The notes under the pieces: model-generated
What the model was told of the DNA's origin: nothing
Seen by the model: the letters and a program-made list of their open reading frames with translations, nothing else
Database searches by the model: none
Part shown: positions 48,953-59,948 of the stretch, piece by piece
How the letters are laid out: each line of letters opens with the position of its first letter
How positions within the stretch are numbered: the first letter of the stretch is position 1
Assembly: GCF_008831285.2 (NCBI RefSeq)
Contig: NC_045149.1
Span: 808,001-872,000, forward strand
Length of the DNA stretch: 64,000 bases
Source: Nymphaea colorata
Lineage: Eukaryota; Streptophyta; Magnoliopsida; Nymphaeales; Nymphaeaceae
Direction of reading: 5' to 3'
Position numbers and translations under genes: made by a program

Positions 48953-49889
48953 ATCTCTCACCCCTGTCTACTCTCAAGTTGCCGCATCCTTGAGGTGGTT
49001 TTATTTGTTTATATGACAAATATTATTATTTTATTCATAGTTATTATTTGATTCTTGCGGAGGTGTACTAGAGAGCCCACTTGGGTGCAGGTGACACCAC
49101 CTATATGGGCCTAACTGTATTTAGTTAACTCCAGTTAACCTTAATTATGCTTAATGGAAGTCCATCCTAGTTCAATGACTTAATATGTCCTTAAAGAGTA
49201 ATTAGGATCTTAATATGTAAACATGCTTAATCATGATTAAGGGACCTTAATCCAAGATTAACCTTTAACTAATTTGCCCATGGTCCTGACTAAGAATATG
49301 ACTATGCCGCTGGTCCCATTAACCAAATTCTGAAGTCTTCCTAGGTTTTGGACACCCATGTCCCATAGGTACGACTGCAACTTTTGCTGGGCTCGCAACA
49401 TCTGTTTCGCATCCCGATTGAAATATCAGATAGATCTGGTTGTGTTTGTCACACCCCAACCTTTTGTCCCTCAAATAAAATTTGTTTTTTTTTCTTAAAC
49501 ATAAAGCATCGAGGTGCGACGACACAACAATTGAAAAGGAAATGAGCCGTGCAATTTCGAACAACGGGGCAACTTCCCATTATATAATCAATTTCATTCA
49601 TACAAAAATCATGTCAGTACATATGACAAAAATGTCTCAAACCACAATTTTGATGCCTAACAAAAACAAGACATCAAAGAGACCAAGACACGATGTGCCG
49701 ATACTACAAAAAACCCAAAACCTTTTCAGTAGGATGTGAGTGAAGCCATCTGATCAACTTGCTGCCCTGGGTCCGTCAAACCTGAAAAAGAAAACAATTG
49801 AAGGCTTAACCTTCGCAGTATGACAACAAGCCAGAAAAATCCCTAACCCTCTATAGTGAGGGTTTAAATGTGGGATATAATAATTTCGA

Positions 49890-50360
49890 AAACAATCACT
49901 ATCATGTTGTGATGGGGCATAGTTTTCTATGACTTGCCATGAGAGTCTCTCACATGTACCACGACATGTAAAGCCACCATAGCACATGCACAAATCACAT
50001 GCAACTCATGCATAAACTTATCATTCTCATTCACTTCATTCACACTACAATATGTAAAGGCCACTTAATGACTAAACTCAACATAATTCATAATCGCATT
50101 AACTTCATGCATATTCACTACATTCATATACACTTCATTCATATTTACTATCACATTCTTCTCATTTACTTTAACTATGAAACAATTTACTATCATGTTG
50201 TAGTAGTGCACATAGTCACATAACTTGTCAAGAAGCCCCTCACATATACCACAACATGCAAAGGCCATACAAAGGCCACAATATCACATTCAATAGTCAC
50301 ATGCAATTCAGGCATATCGCATCATTCATATCACTTCTTTCACATTCTTTCATTTACATT
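49890..50360. repeat. imperfect direct repeat of about 290 bp, CATTCA-rich
   Basis: ACTATCATGTTGTGATGG near 49898 recurs as ACTATCATGTTGTAGTAG near 50190. Each is followed by CTCACAT.TACCAC.ACATG and then CATTCA-rich sequence. Confidence 0.6.
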
Positions 50361-50743
50361 AACTTTAGTGAATTGAAAGTTCATGTGGGTGCAAACACAG
50401 GCATGTGCACACAGCGGGTAGCCTACAGCCGAGAGACAACCTTCATGGTGGCCCATAACAATATGGATCCATTCCCACTGCAGCGGTAGAGCATTCATCC
50501 ATGGGTGTGTGAATTTCAAGGAGAGATACTCAGCCTTCCCTACGACACCCAGTTTGGGAAGGGGGAAGCCCAATGCTCCAAGCACATTACACAACAGTAC
50601 CCTAGGGCCTTGCACCGCCTGCGCTCCGAACAGGCGAGACCAGTGGTGAAGGCGGGACAACTCCCAAACACATAGCCACATCCTACTGGCCTCTCATCTC
50701 TTATTCTTTTATTATTATCATTATAATTGCACATTAACAAAAA

Positions 50744-51690
50744 GACTGGCTAACTCACGAGGTTGGTTCACTTTACGAGTGCATCTATACCTCCAATTGC
50801 CTCCACACAAGGGCCACACATAACATTAATAGTCTTAGCTAGCCGTCATAACAATATGGGTACATCTACCCTCTAATCTCATTCAATTGCATCATTACCA
50901 CGGCAATACATATGCAACAAATCACCACATTCACATTCATAAAAATTCACATCTTATCAAACACATCAATAATATCTTTTAAAACCTAGCCAAATCTCGG
51001 AGAGTAGTCTCGATCCGTGATTGCTCGTAGCCATCCTATACAATTATTATTCTATGATTCTCTCTAATGCACAATTGAGGTCGAGGAGACGCTCGACTCG
51101 ATACCCAACCTCATTTGTCTTAAGCAGTTTTCAATTCTACCATGCACATGCAAATGAGTAACAATTTTTAAAACAAGCTTCTAATAGCTTTCCAAAACAA
51201 AACTTGTCACATGACGAATCATTTCCAAATTGACTGGCTAGCTCATGAGGTTGGTCCACTTCACGACTTCACACACACCTCCAATTGCCTCCCCACGAGG
51301 GCTACACATATCATTAACATTCTTAGCTAGCCATCATAACAATATGGGTACAACTACCCTTCAATTCATTCAATTGCATTATTGCCCACGGCAATGCATA
51401 TGCAACAAATCATAACATTCACAATCACACACATCAGTCACATCTTTCAAAACTTAGCCAAACCACGGAGAGTAGTCTCCATCCATGATTGGCTCGTAGC
51501 TGTCCTATGCAATTATCATTTTATGATGCTCTCTAATGCACAATTTGGGTCGAAGAGATACTCGACTCGATACCCCACCTCATCTGTCCTAAGCAGTTAT
51601 CAATTCTACCATGCACATGCAAATGCGTAACAGTTTTCAGAACCAGCTTCTAATAGCTTTTCAAAACAAAGCTTATCACATATTAATCAT
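50744..51690. repeat. 488-bp tandem duplication inside the LTR
   Basis: GACTGGCTAACTCACGAGG at 50744 recurs at 51232 (GACTGGCTAGCTCATGAGG). Both units then share CTCCAATTGCCTCC, AACAATATGGGTAC and CTCGACTCGATACCC in the same order. Scattered substitutions show moderate age. Confidence 0.9.
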
Positions 51691-52990
51691 TCGCATGCGT
51701 ACATACATTCACTCACAAAACAATCATTCAATCACATCACAATCCTAAGATCCAACGATCTTAGGAACACACATTCTCAAGTTGGCCCCAGGCAGGGATT
51801 TACCTGGAATGCCGTCATACCTGTCGCGCGTCCACAAAATACTTCAAGACACCTCAAGCTACAAAACGCATTGCTCAAGGTCTACTTGACGTACCCGGTG
51901 TACCTGCAAACATAGTCAAACGATAAGTTATCTATTTGGATCATTATCCAATCTATACAAATCTGAAAATATAAAAATTGAGGCATGTCATTGCCTCAAA
52001 AGGGTGTCGGCGAGTAGTATCGACTCACAAAACCCTCCAATAGGCCTCTACCCCAAAACATTGAGGTTGTGACCAAACATCTAAACTCAAAGCTTCGATT
52101 AACCTATCACTAACACACTTCTCATTCGCTTTCTTTAGTAGAGGCGTCAACCCAATAGTTACATCTAACTTACGTATTCTTTTCCCAAATAACGCCAAGA
52201 TACACACGTTCACAAAAGCATGCACCACGTGCTCACTAAGACGGTTCTAAATCTTTTCCACAACATCACAATCTCTACCATGCTTCCCTATTGCTCCGAA
52301 AATCAACATATGATGCTAAAGAAATACATATACACGTGGATTCATGTTCTTCTCAAATTAATCATGAACTTTCCCCCAAAATAGCAACATCGCTAAAATG
52401 CAATCCAAATCATGAGTCTAGTATGCTCAAATAATAATTATGCATGCTCCAATAGATAATATTCAACAATCTAGGCTCGATTAGGCTTTGCTCACATCAA
52501 TTTTAGAGTCTTAGCTGCTGCAGTCCTCCCGACAGCCACCTCACGAGTTAGAGTGATCCTCAAGCAGCCAAAGTCCTTCAAGGCCACCACCACCAACACA
52601 TTCTAGTCACTGTTAAGATGGGGAGAACACGCCCCCAAACTGCAATCCATCGAACAGCCACAAAAGAGTTGAAATCAGCGAAAGTGGAGTTTACGAGAGG
52701 GGTCTATCATTAGAAGAGGCCCACGGCAGTAGTGTGGGAAGCTGAAAACGAGTGAGTGAGGGGGAAACAAGGGATAGGGTGAGGGAGACAGGTTTGGCAT
52801 AAGAGAGCAAGAAAGAGCGTAGGGAGTGTCTGGTTGAGGGAGAGGGCTCGAGCAGGGAGGGTTCGGGCAGATGGGAGAGGCAAACAGAGAGGGAGAGAGA
52901 GCATGAGAGTGGCGGAAAGGGGGAAACAGTACGGGAGGGAGAGGGATTGGTGCGGTGAAGGGCGAGTGAGAAAAAGATGAAAGTAAGGAT

Positions 52991-53190
52991 AGGGAAGGAC
53001 CAGCGTTTCTCACCTGTGCGCCGCCGCCGCCACCATTAACCTCTGTCGCCGCTGCTCAATCCTCTGCCTTCTTCTTCTATGTGGTAAGGACAGGGAAGGA
53101 CCTACGTTTCTCACCTGTGCGCTGCCGCCGCGACCATGAACCTCTGTCGACGCTGCTCCATCCTCTACCTTCTTCGTCTCTATGGTAAGG
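52991..53190. repeat. 101-bp tandem duplication, GC-rich
   Basis: AGGGAAGGAC at 52991 recurs at 53092. Each is followed by CGTTTCTCACCTGTGCG and a CCGCC-rich stretch. Neighbouring sequence is purine-rich (GGGAGGGAGAGGG type), which creates long but low-complexity frames. Confidence 0.8.
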
Positions 53191-53494
53191 TCGTAGCAAA
53201 GGGAGAGACGAAGAGGAGAAACAAGGGAGAAGAGGGAAAGACGAGGGAGGAGAGGGTGAGGTTGGGACCGTCTTTCGTGATGGGTTTGGGTCTGGGTCTT
53301 GATCCCGATCCGACCCGACCTGCCCAAAAACAAATAGTGTTACAATGTTATTCCCAAGGGTGTTCTAATCCATAGAAGAGTGTCTCAACCCAACACAAAA
53401 TGAATAACCCTACATCAAGATACAAGGTTCATCAAAAAATTATATTGGGAGCAAAATGTGTGTACCTGGAAAAAGCTGGCATTACATTCCTACC

Positions 53495-55545
53495 CCCCTT
53501 AAGAAAATTTTTGTCGTTGAAATTTTCTAAGGGTCCAATTGTTGGTATAGCTTCTACATATTCACTTTGGGTTCCCAAGTATATCCAGTGGTTCCATGAT
53601 GTAGCCACTCGACTTTGACGATACAAATCTTCTTGTTGCATACCACACGTTCTTGTTTATTCACGATGCAAACTGGACATTCCTCGTGAGGTCTTCTTGA
53701 TTGATTACTTGACTAGGGCAGGCATGTATTTCTGAAGCATTGAGACATTGAACACATTGTGCATATGTGAATATTATGGTGTCAAGGTTGTCAGCAATGT
53801 TGTTTCTCCAATCCACTCCAATATTTCAAAAAGGCCAATGAATCTTGGGCTACTTTATCTTTCTTGTCAAATCTAGAAATTCCCTTAATTGAGAGACACA
53901 AAAAAAGCATGTTCACCAACTCAAAAGCTAATGCTCTTTGTCTAAGATTAGCATATATTTTTCGATGTCTCTGAGCCGCCATGAGCCGCTTCTAAATCAT
54001 TTTGATTTGATATGTACAATTCTATAGGATGAGGAAATGGTCTAAATTCCTTAAAAGTAGGTGATCAACAAGGGCGACCATAAAGTTCCTTGAATGTCAA
54101 TATTTGAGTGATATCTATTATTGTATGCAAACTCTACCAACTTTATATGATCATCCCATTCACCTTTCCACACTAGTGAACATGCTCTAAGCATGTCTTC
54201 TAAGTTAAATGGTCCTTTTTGTCTCTCCATTTGATAAATGATGAAAGGCAGAACTCATGTGCAAATTAGTTCCAAGGGGAGCTCAAGTGTCCTCCAGAGC
54301 TAGAGATAATTGGGATATCAGTCTAATCTACTAATGTGCACTACACCATGAATTTATACAATCTCATTGATACAGAGATCTGATAAAGAGTTCAGGGACT
54401 GGTCATGCGTGCATATGGAAAAAATATGTTGCCTTGGTCAACTAATCTACTATGTCCTACATCACATCATGTTGTCATTGCATTCTAGGTAGTCCCATGA
54501 CAAAATCCATTGATATATTTTCCTAATGCCATTGAGGAATATCTATAGGCTGCAATAGTCCTCAAGGTCGCTAATGTACTACCTTTACTTGTTGACAAAC
54601 AAAGGCATCCTGCTACATAATTGGTGATGTCTATTTTCATTCTTGGCCACCAAAATTTTTGTCATGCATCATGGTACATTTTGTTGGATGTACATTGTGG
54701 TTAGCATTTAAGGTGAAGGCATCATCCTTCTACTTACGTGGAATGGTTTCAATCAGATCATCCTAAATCAATGCATGTAAGAAAAGTTTATTAGGGCACA
54801 CTGGGAAGGTGCCATGAAGCCAAGTCTTCCATGGCATCCACCACAACGTTGGCTTTGCATGGATGGTAAGCCAATTTGAAATTGAATCCATCAAATGCTC
54901 TATCCAGTGTCGCTGTCAAAGACTTAAATCTTTGTGAGAGAATAAATAGGTGAGCGACTAGTGATCGGTGAACACTTCAAACTCTATGCCATATAAATAT
55001 TGATGCCACATCTTGAGGACATGAACTATAATGTCAAGCTCCAAATCATGTGTGGGACAATTGCACTCATGTGGTCACAACTGCCATGATACATAGACAA
55101 TAGCTTGGCCATTATGCACTCACACTCCACCAAAGTAGTAATTAGAAGCATAATGTAAATGGTCAATCCTCTTTTATTGATGGCAAAGCTAGAACCTAGG
55201 CTGTGGTCAATTTCTGCTTAAGAATTTGAAAGCTTCGCTCACAAACCTCATACCAATTAAATTTTGTTTCTTTCCTCAATAACATAGCAATTGGGAATTC
55301 TATCTATGAAAACCCCTTGATGAATCTTCTAGAATATCTAGCTGGACGCAGAAAAGATCAGTTTTGTAGTATTGGTAGGAGCCTTCGGTTGCTGAACCAC
55401 TTCCACCTTAGCTAGATCTATGGCAACACATTGGGCAGATATAATGTGCCTCAAAAAGCTAATTTCTATCTGCCAAAAATCACACTTCCATAACTTGTCA
55501 TACAATCTGTGTAAACCAAAAGTGTTTAGTACAGCTGCAAATGAT
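53495..55545 (-). pseudogene. chromovirus-like Gypsy pol 3' half, degenerate
   Basis: Minus-strand order: RT/RNase H near 55540-54880 ([11 protein letters not shown] and [13 protein letters not shown] of RNase H). The integrase zinc region and core start is near 54700-54480 (NISMDFVMGLP). The core end is near 54260-54100 (EDMLRACSLVWKGEWDDHIK). The integrase C-terminal domain is 53982-53791 (AAQRHRKIYANLRQRALAFE). A chromodomain-like tail is 53641-53500, ending in FNDKNFLKGGRNVMPA just before the purine tract. Stops and shifts occur throughout. The 5' part of pol is cut off at about 55545, where a CACTA-like terminus begins. Confidence 0.75.
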
Positions 55546-55555
55546 CAACATGCTC

Positions 55556-55799
55556 TTTCAGACACAAGAACAAACAACATTTTTAGGAACAGCTGGAAAC
55601 CATTCCTAAAATTGCGGGCAGTCCTTCCCAAATGTAACTAGGAACGGTCAACCAGCCATTCCTAATGAAGATAATTAGGACTAGTTTTCTATATGTGTTC
55701 CTAAAATTTGTAATTATATTTTAATATGCATAAAGGAACGACCAGGGAAACTGTTTCTAATACTTCATGCAATAACTTTTAGGGACAATACCCCAACCA

Positions 55800-55800
<1 letters not shown>
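55556..55800. repeat. CACTA-like terminus with GGAAC/TTCCTAAAA repeats
   Basis: CACAAGAACAAACAACATTT is followed by repeats TTAGGAACAGCTGG, ATTCCTAAAAT, TAGGAACGGTC and GTTCCTAAAAT in both orientations. The repeat set matches 8806-9041. The unit ends in a microsatellite, so the other terminus is lost. Confidence 0.45.

Positions 55801-55802
<2 letters not shown>

Positions 55803-55890
<88 letters not shown>
55803..55890. repeat. CT then TA microsatellite
   Basis: About 17 CT units followed by about 26 TA units. Confidence 0.9.
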
Positions 55891-55892
<2 letters not shown>

Positions 55893-56029
55893 CATAACAA
55901 AATTGAAGGAAAAATGACCTTGTAGAGCTTGTTCTTAAATCTTAAAAAGTAATATACAGTAAAAGTTTCGTCTAAAGCTGGTTTATCTGAACCCTTGAAT
56001 GGGTCTATCATAGTCCTTGGGGTTCAAAA

Positions 56030-56216
56030 GCTCTACCCGACCAAATTTCTTTGTTGAAATAAGCAGAAAGCAAAGAACATGTAATCTACAAGTAAAATCA
56101 GAACAAACTGGATCATGTTCATGCCATGATAAATACACGCCTCCTTCAAATCTGTTGCGGTTCAGATCAACTCCAATAGTTCATGAAGCTCTGGTGATTC
56201 TTGCACCTTCAGAAGC
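56030..56216 (-). other. possible exon of an unidentified gene
   Basis: Minus strand after a TTTTTAG acceptor: ASEGARITRAS, a TGA, then TIGVDLNRNRFEGGVYLSW and HEHDPVCSDF. The composition looks coding, but the stop codon and lack of a family match mean it may be a relic. It is not recognised. Confidence 0.2.
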
Positions 56217-56314
56217 CTAAAAATTGCAGAAAAAAAGTCATGTTATATCTAGGACATAAAAGGGAATGTACTTACAAAGATTTTAGGAAACCCAAGAACT
56301 TATAGCAAGGCCTA

Positions 56315-58294
56315 TGATACGGGCCAACTTAGAACCATGCCGGAGCTGGCCGAGGACATGGTCGAAAGTAGCCATTTGCGGCGGGAGCAGCCCGCCTTGC
56401 AACAATTTAAGGCCAATCCAGGCATTGTTGACCCAAGTTTGGGTCAAGCGGGTGGAGAGGGTGGTGCAGATCAAGGCCCTAACAATCAAAAGGAGGTTAA
56501 TCCAGATCTTGGAGTTGGAGCAGAGGGAGGTGAGGGTGGAAATGGCAACGGCTCTGAGACATGGAATTGGAAGGGAACACTAACACTTGGGCGTGGCTTC
56601 TTCAAGCAAAGGCCAAGGCGATGGACTAACCTCGGTTTAGATCAAGTCCACCTAGGTGTTGAGTCTAGACCCCAAACACTTAGGGCCAGCCTAGGGCGAC
56701 GCCTTGGCAAATGGGGTCCAAATCCTAGCCCAGACTAGTGCGGGAAGGAGGAGGATCCGGTTAGGAATTGAGACATTTGGTCTCAATCTTTGCTTTTGTG
56801 CATTTAGATTAAGTATTTGCTTTTGCGCCATTTGTTTATGCTTTGGGATTCAAGTTTTAATCCGGATCAAGTGTTAGATCCGTTTTTCTTAGTTCAGACT
56901 ACATATTCTTTGTATTCTTTTGTTTTCGTATGCAATCAAGAATATTGGAATTCATTTGTCAAGTTCCTCTCTGTCTCCTCATGGATCTCTCTTTCCCTAG
57001 CGCTCCTTCTTCTCCACGGCACTCTCTTGTCTTCCTCGTCCCCACATTTGGTTGAAACCGGCAGCCATTGCCGATTCAAGCCAAGCTTCCCCAAAACCGA
57101 GGGTTTCTTCTTCTCCCTTTGCTTTAATCTCTTTCTCTCTTCTCATCCACTCGCCCAAGGTTCGACGGCTAGAAGATCTCCAAGTGCTTCGGCGTGAAGA
57201 GTCTCCTTGCCCACGTTTTTCCCCACTTCAACATTCAGCTATCAATGGTGCAATCTTCCTTGAACACGAGGGAGGATTAAAGGCCAGATCAGCCCATGGG
57301 AGGACCACATTCTGGCTAGGCAACTAGGTGGCGTGGGGTGTCGACATTGAACCAAGCGGTAGAAGGTTAGTGCAATAACTTTCCTTGGCGACTTGTGAAG
57401 TTTTGTTGACTGTTTTGAGGTAAGATTCGACCCTAGAGACCAGCTCTTTCCCATGGTGTAAACCCGTGAGTTGGGGCTGAATTCGACGGTGGAAGTTTGC
57501 TTCAAACCCGTTTTTACAAGCCACAAGGACACCTTGTGAAGTTCGTGCTTTCTCAAAGCTGCTTGAAAAAAGTTCACCAGCGAAATCCATCATAAAACTC
57601 AGTTTTAAGCTTCGGATTAGGCCTGAAATTTTTGCCAAAAATCAGTGAGAAAAGTCTTGGAAAAACATTGATTTGGACGGTGGAAAAATAGGAAAAAGCA
57701 TAAAAGAATTATCGTCCAAGCAAAAGAAAGAATTTGGCCAAGTTTGAAGCGATTCCAGCTTGAAACGGAGTAGCTTTGGGCTCGCCGGAATTCTGAAATT
57801 CTGGCGACCGCTGCTCTTTTTCTAGCCAACATTTGGGTGCTCCGGCCAAAAGATCAGATCTCCTACAATTGTGCAAAGGATCAGCCACATTTGGTGAAGG
57901 CGCAAGTGGGAAATCGTGTGGCAATCGGGAGGATCTCCTAGGAGCGTACACCTAGGCGCCGGTGCAATTGGGAATCATTTGGTCGTCCTACATTTGAGGT
58001 AAGTTGATCTCACCTTTTGGCCCTTCGCAATCTCCACCTTACATCCTCGCCAAGTGGAGGAAATCTAGAGCACGAGAGATATTCTTGGAGGGAGCTCGCT
58101 ATCTCTTCCCTAGTTTCTAGCTGAGCTTAGACCTAGTTTGACCTACCTAGCACGGACCCACCTAAGTTCACCCAAGCCAAAAGGGCTCACTCCTAGGCGG
58201 TCTCAACCTTAGTCCCCAAGGCAGCCCGCGGTCTTCCCTACCGCAGCCTTGTGTTCTTGAGACCGGTGAGTCTCGCCGCCGCCGCTTCCGGCCG
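56315..58294 (+). repeat. truncated plus-strand LTR of the 59-62 kb element family
   Basis: It begins TGATACGGGCCAAC, the same as the LTR start at 59245 on the other strand. The first 951 bases (56315-57265) are the inverted copy of 59245-58295. The stretch 57266-58110 is unique in the window. The stretch 58115-58293 matches the right-hand LTR. The expected end TATCA is missing because the LTR runs into the inverted copy. Confidence 0.65.
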
Positions 58295-59245
58295 GTTCAA
58301 GGAAGATTGCATCATTGATAGCCGAATGTTGAAGTGGGGAAAAACGTGGGCAAGGAGACTCTTCACGCCGGAGCACTTGGAGATCTTCTAGTCGTCGAAC
58401 CTTGGACGAGTGGATGAGAAGAGAGAAAGAGATTAAGGCAAAGAGAGAAGAAGAAACCCTCGGTTTTGGGGAAGTTTGGCTGGAATCGGCAATGGCTGCC
58501 GGTTTCACCCAAATGTGGGGACGAGGAAGACAAGAGAACACCGTGGAGAAGAAGGAGCGCTAGGGAGAGAGAGATCCATGAGGAGAGAGAGAGGAACTTG
58601 ACAAATGAATTCCAATATTCTTGATTGCATACGAAAACAAAAGAATACAAAAAATATATAGTCTGAACTAAGAAAAACGGATCTAACACTTGATCCGGAT
58701 TAAAACTTGAATCCAAAAGCATAAACAAATGGCGCAAAAGCAAATACTTAGTCTAAATGCACAAAAGCAAAGATTGAGACCAAATGTCTCAATTCCTAAC
58801 CGGATCCTCCTCCTTCCCGCACTACTCCGGGCTAGGATTTGGACCCCATTTGCCTAGGCGTCGCCCTAGGCTGGCCCTAAGTGTTTGGGGTCTAGGCTCA
58901 ACACCTAGGTGGACTTGATTTAAACCGAGGTTAGTCCATTGCCTTGGCCTTTGCTTGAAGAAGCCACGCCCAAGTGTTGGTATTCCCTTCCAATTCCATG
59001 TCTCAGAGCCGTTGCCATTTCCACCCTCACCTCCCTCTGCTCCAACTCCAAGATCTGGATTAACCTCCTTTTGATTGTTAAGACCTTGATCCGCACCACC
59101 CTCTTCACCTGCTTGACCCAAACTTGGGTCAACAATGCCTGGATTGGTCTTAAATTGTTGCAAGGCAGGCTGCTCCCGCCCCAAATGGCTACTTTCGACC
59201 ATGTCCTCGGCCAGCCCCGGCATGGTTCTAAGTTGGCCCGTATCA
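58295..59245 (-). repeat. 3' LTR (first 951 bp) of the non-autonomous element
   Basis: The minus strand starts TGATACGGGCCAAC directly after a purine-rich tract (TTAAGGAGGGTGGATC). It is cut after 951 bases at 58295, where it meets the plus-strand LTR. Both copies contain an open frame (for example 58822-59211 on the minus strand, in-frame product GLGQ.../GGEGGNGNG-rich) of unknown meaning. Confidence 0.7.
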
Positions 59246-59655
59246 GATCCACCCTCCTTAAAATGAGCTTGTCCCCAAGCTCCTAGCAAACATTTCCTTT
59301 GGTGGGTCTGTTCATAGTCACTCTCTTTTCCGTTTCCTTTTTGGTCCATAATCTCTAGGTAACGCTCCTAAAGAGTTTCTTAGGAAAAGGAAACATCTTC
59401 TCGGTCCTCTTGTGTAGAACTTAGTAATCCCCCGAGTCGTTCTTTTCCTTTATTTTATTTGGCTGGTTTGCAATTGCCCTGGGCCATAGTCACGGGGTAG
59501 CTGTCCAATCAATACCCTATGCTGCCCTGTCAGTTGTTTGCCCAATTTAGTGTCCTCTAGTTGTGGACTGGCTCTCCCACGGTCATGTGCTTGCCATTGT
59601 CTGCTTTTCGCTCAAAGAACTTGCTGGCCTTTACTGCTCAGGGCCTGTTGCACTT

Positions 59656-59943
59656 TCATTGCGCTACTCCTTTTGGAGTCATGAGGTACAACTGACTCCA
59701 GTTTATGGGGCATAAGAGGCCCAAAGCTTTCCCATAGCTCACAAGTACAGTTTGGGGAGTTGTAAACTGATAGGCTCTCCATCTTTCCGGGTAAAGCTTT
59801 TCAATCTTGTTTCCCCGAGTTTGTGACATAGTATGGCCACCATTTTGAAGGTCAAGCCACCGTTGTGTCGTTTCCAAGGTGGCTAGAGTAGATCCCTTGA
59901 ACTTGTATGGTTCAGTTTGTGAACTAATAACTCCTTGGTCCAC
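59656..59943 (-). CDS. ORF3 of the non-autonomous element, unknown function
   Basis: About 95 codons from a GTG six bases after the ORF2 stop, back in the ORF1 frame. It contains STLATLETTQRWLDLQNGG and LYPERWRAYQFTTPQTVL. There is no ATG at its start, so it may be the broken tail of a longer protein. It is not recognised. Confidence 0.4.
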   Translation of the reverse strand: MDQGVISSQTEPYKFKGSTLATLETTQRWLDLQNGGHTMSQTRGNKIEKLYPERWRAYQFTTPQTVLVSYGKALGLLCPINWSQLYLMTPKGVAQ

Positions 59944-59948
59944 TTTGT

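Larger units (their letters stand above)
49447..53486 (-). repeat. probable 4-kb 3' LTR of a Gypsy element
   Basis: On the minus strand it begins TGTAATGCCAGC directly after a purine tract (CTTAAGGGGGGTAGGAA) that ends the Gypsy pol. It is proposed to end at GGTTGGGGTGTGACA. TGTAA/TGTGACA-like ends are typical of chromovirus LTRs, and long LTRs are known in the Tekay/Del group. The interior is non-coding with several internal repeats. The 5' LTR is absent from the window, so the outer end cannot be checked. Confidence 0.45.

Noticed and set aside
50340-50681. 113-codon minus-strand frame
   Set aside because: It lies within repeat-rich LTR sequence, has no recognisable domain and overlaps other open frames of similar length.
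52675-53013. 112-codon Ser/Pro-rich frame on the minus strand
   Set aside because: It comes from purine-rich low-complexity sequence inside the proposed LTR, with no domain or splice context.
56337-56738. 133-codon frame in the plus LTR arm (and its inverted twin) as a gene
   Set aside because: It lies within the LTR just inside the start, and its Gly/Glu-rich content matches no family. It is conserved between arms simply because the arms are recent copies. It is mentioned only within the LTR entry.
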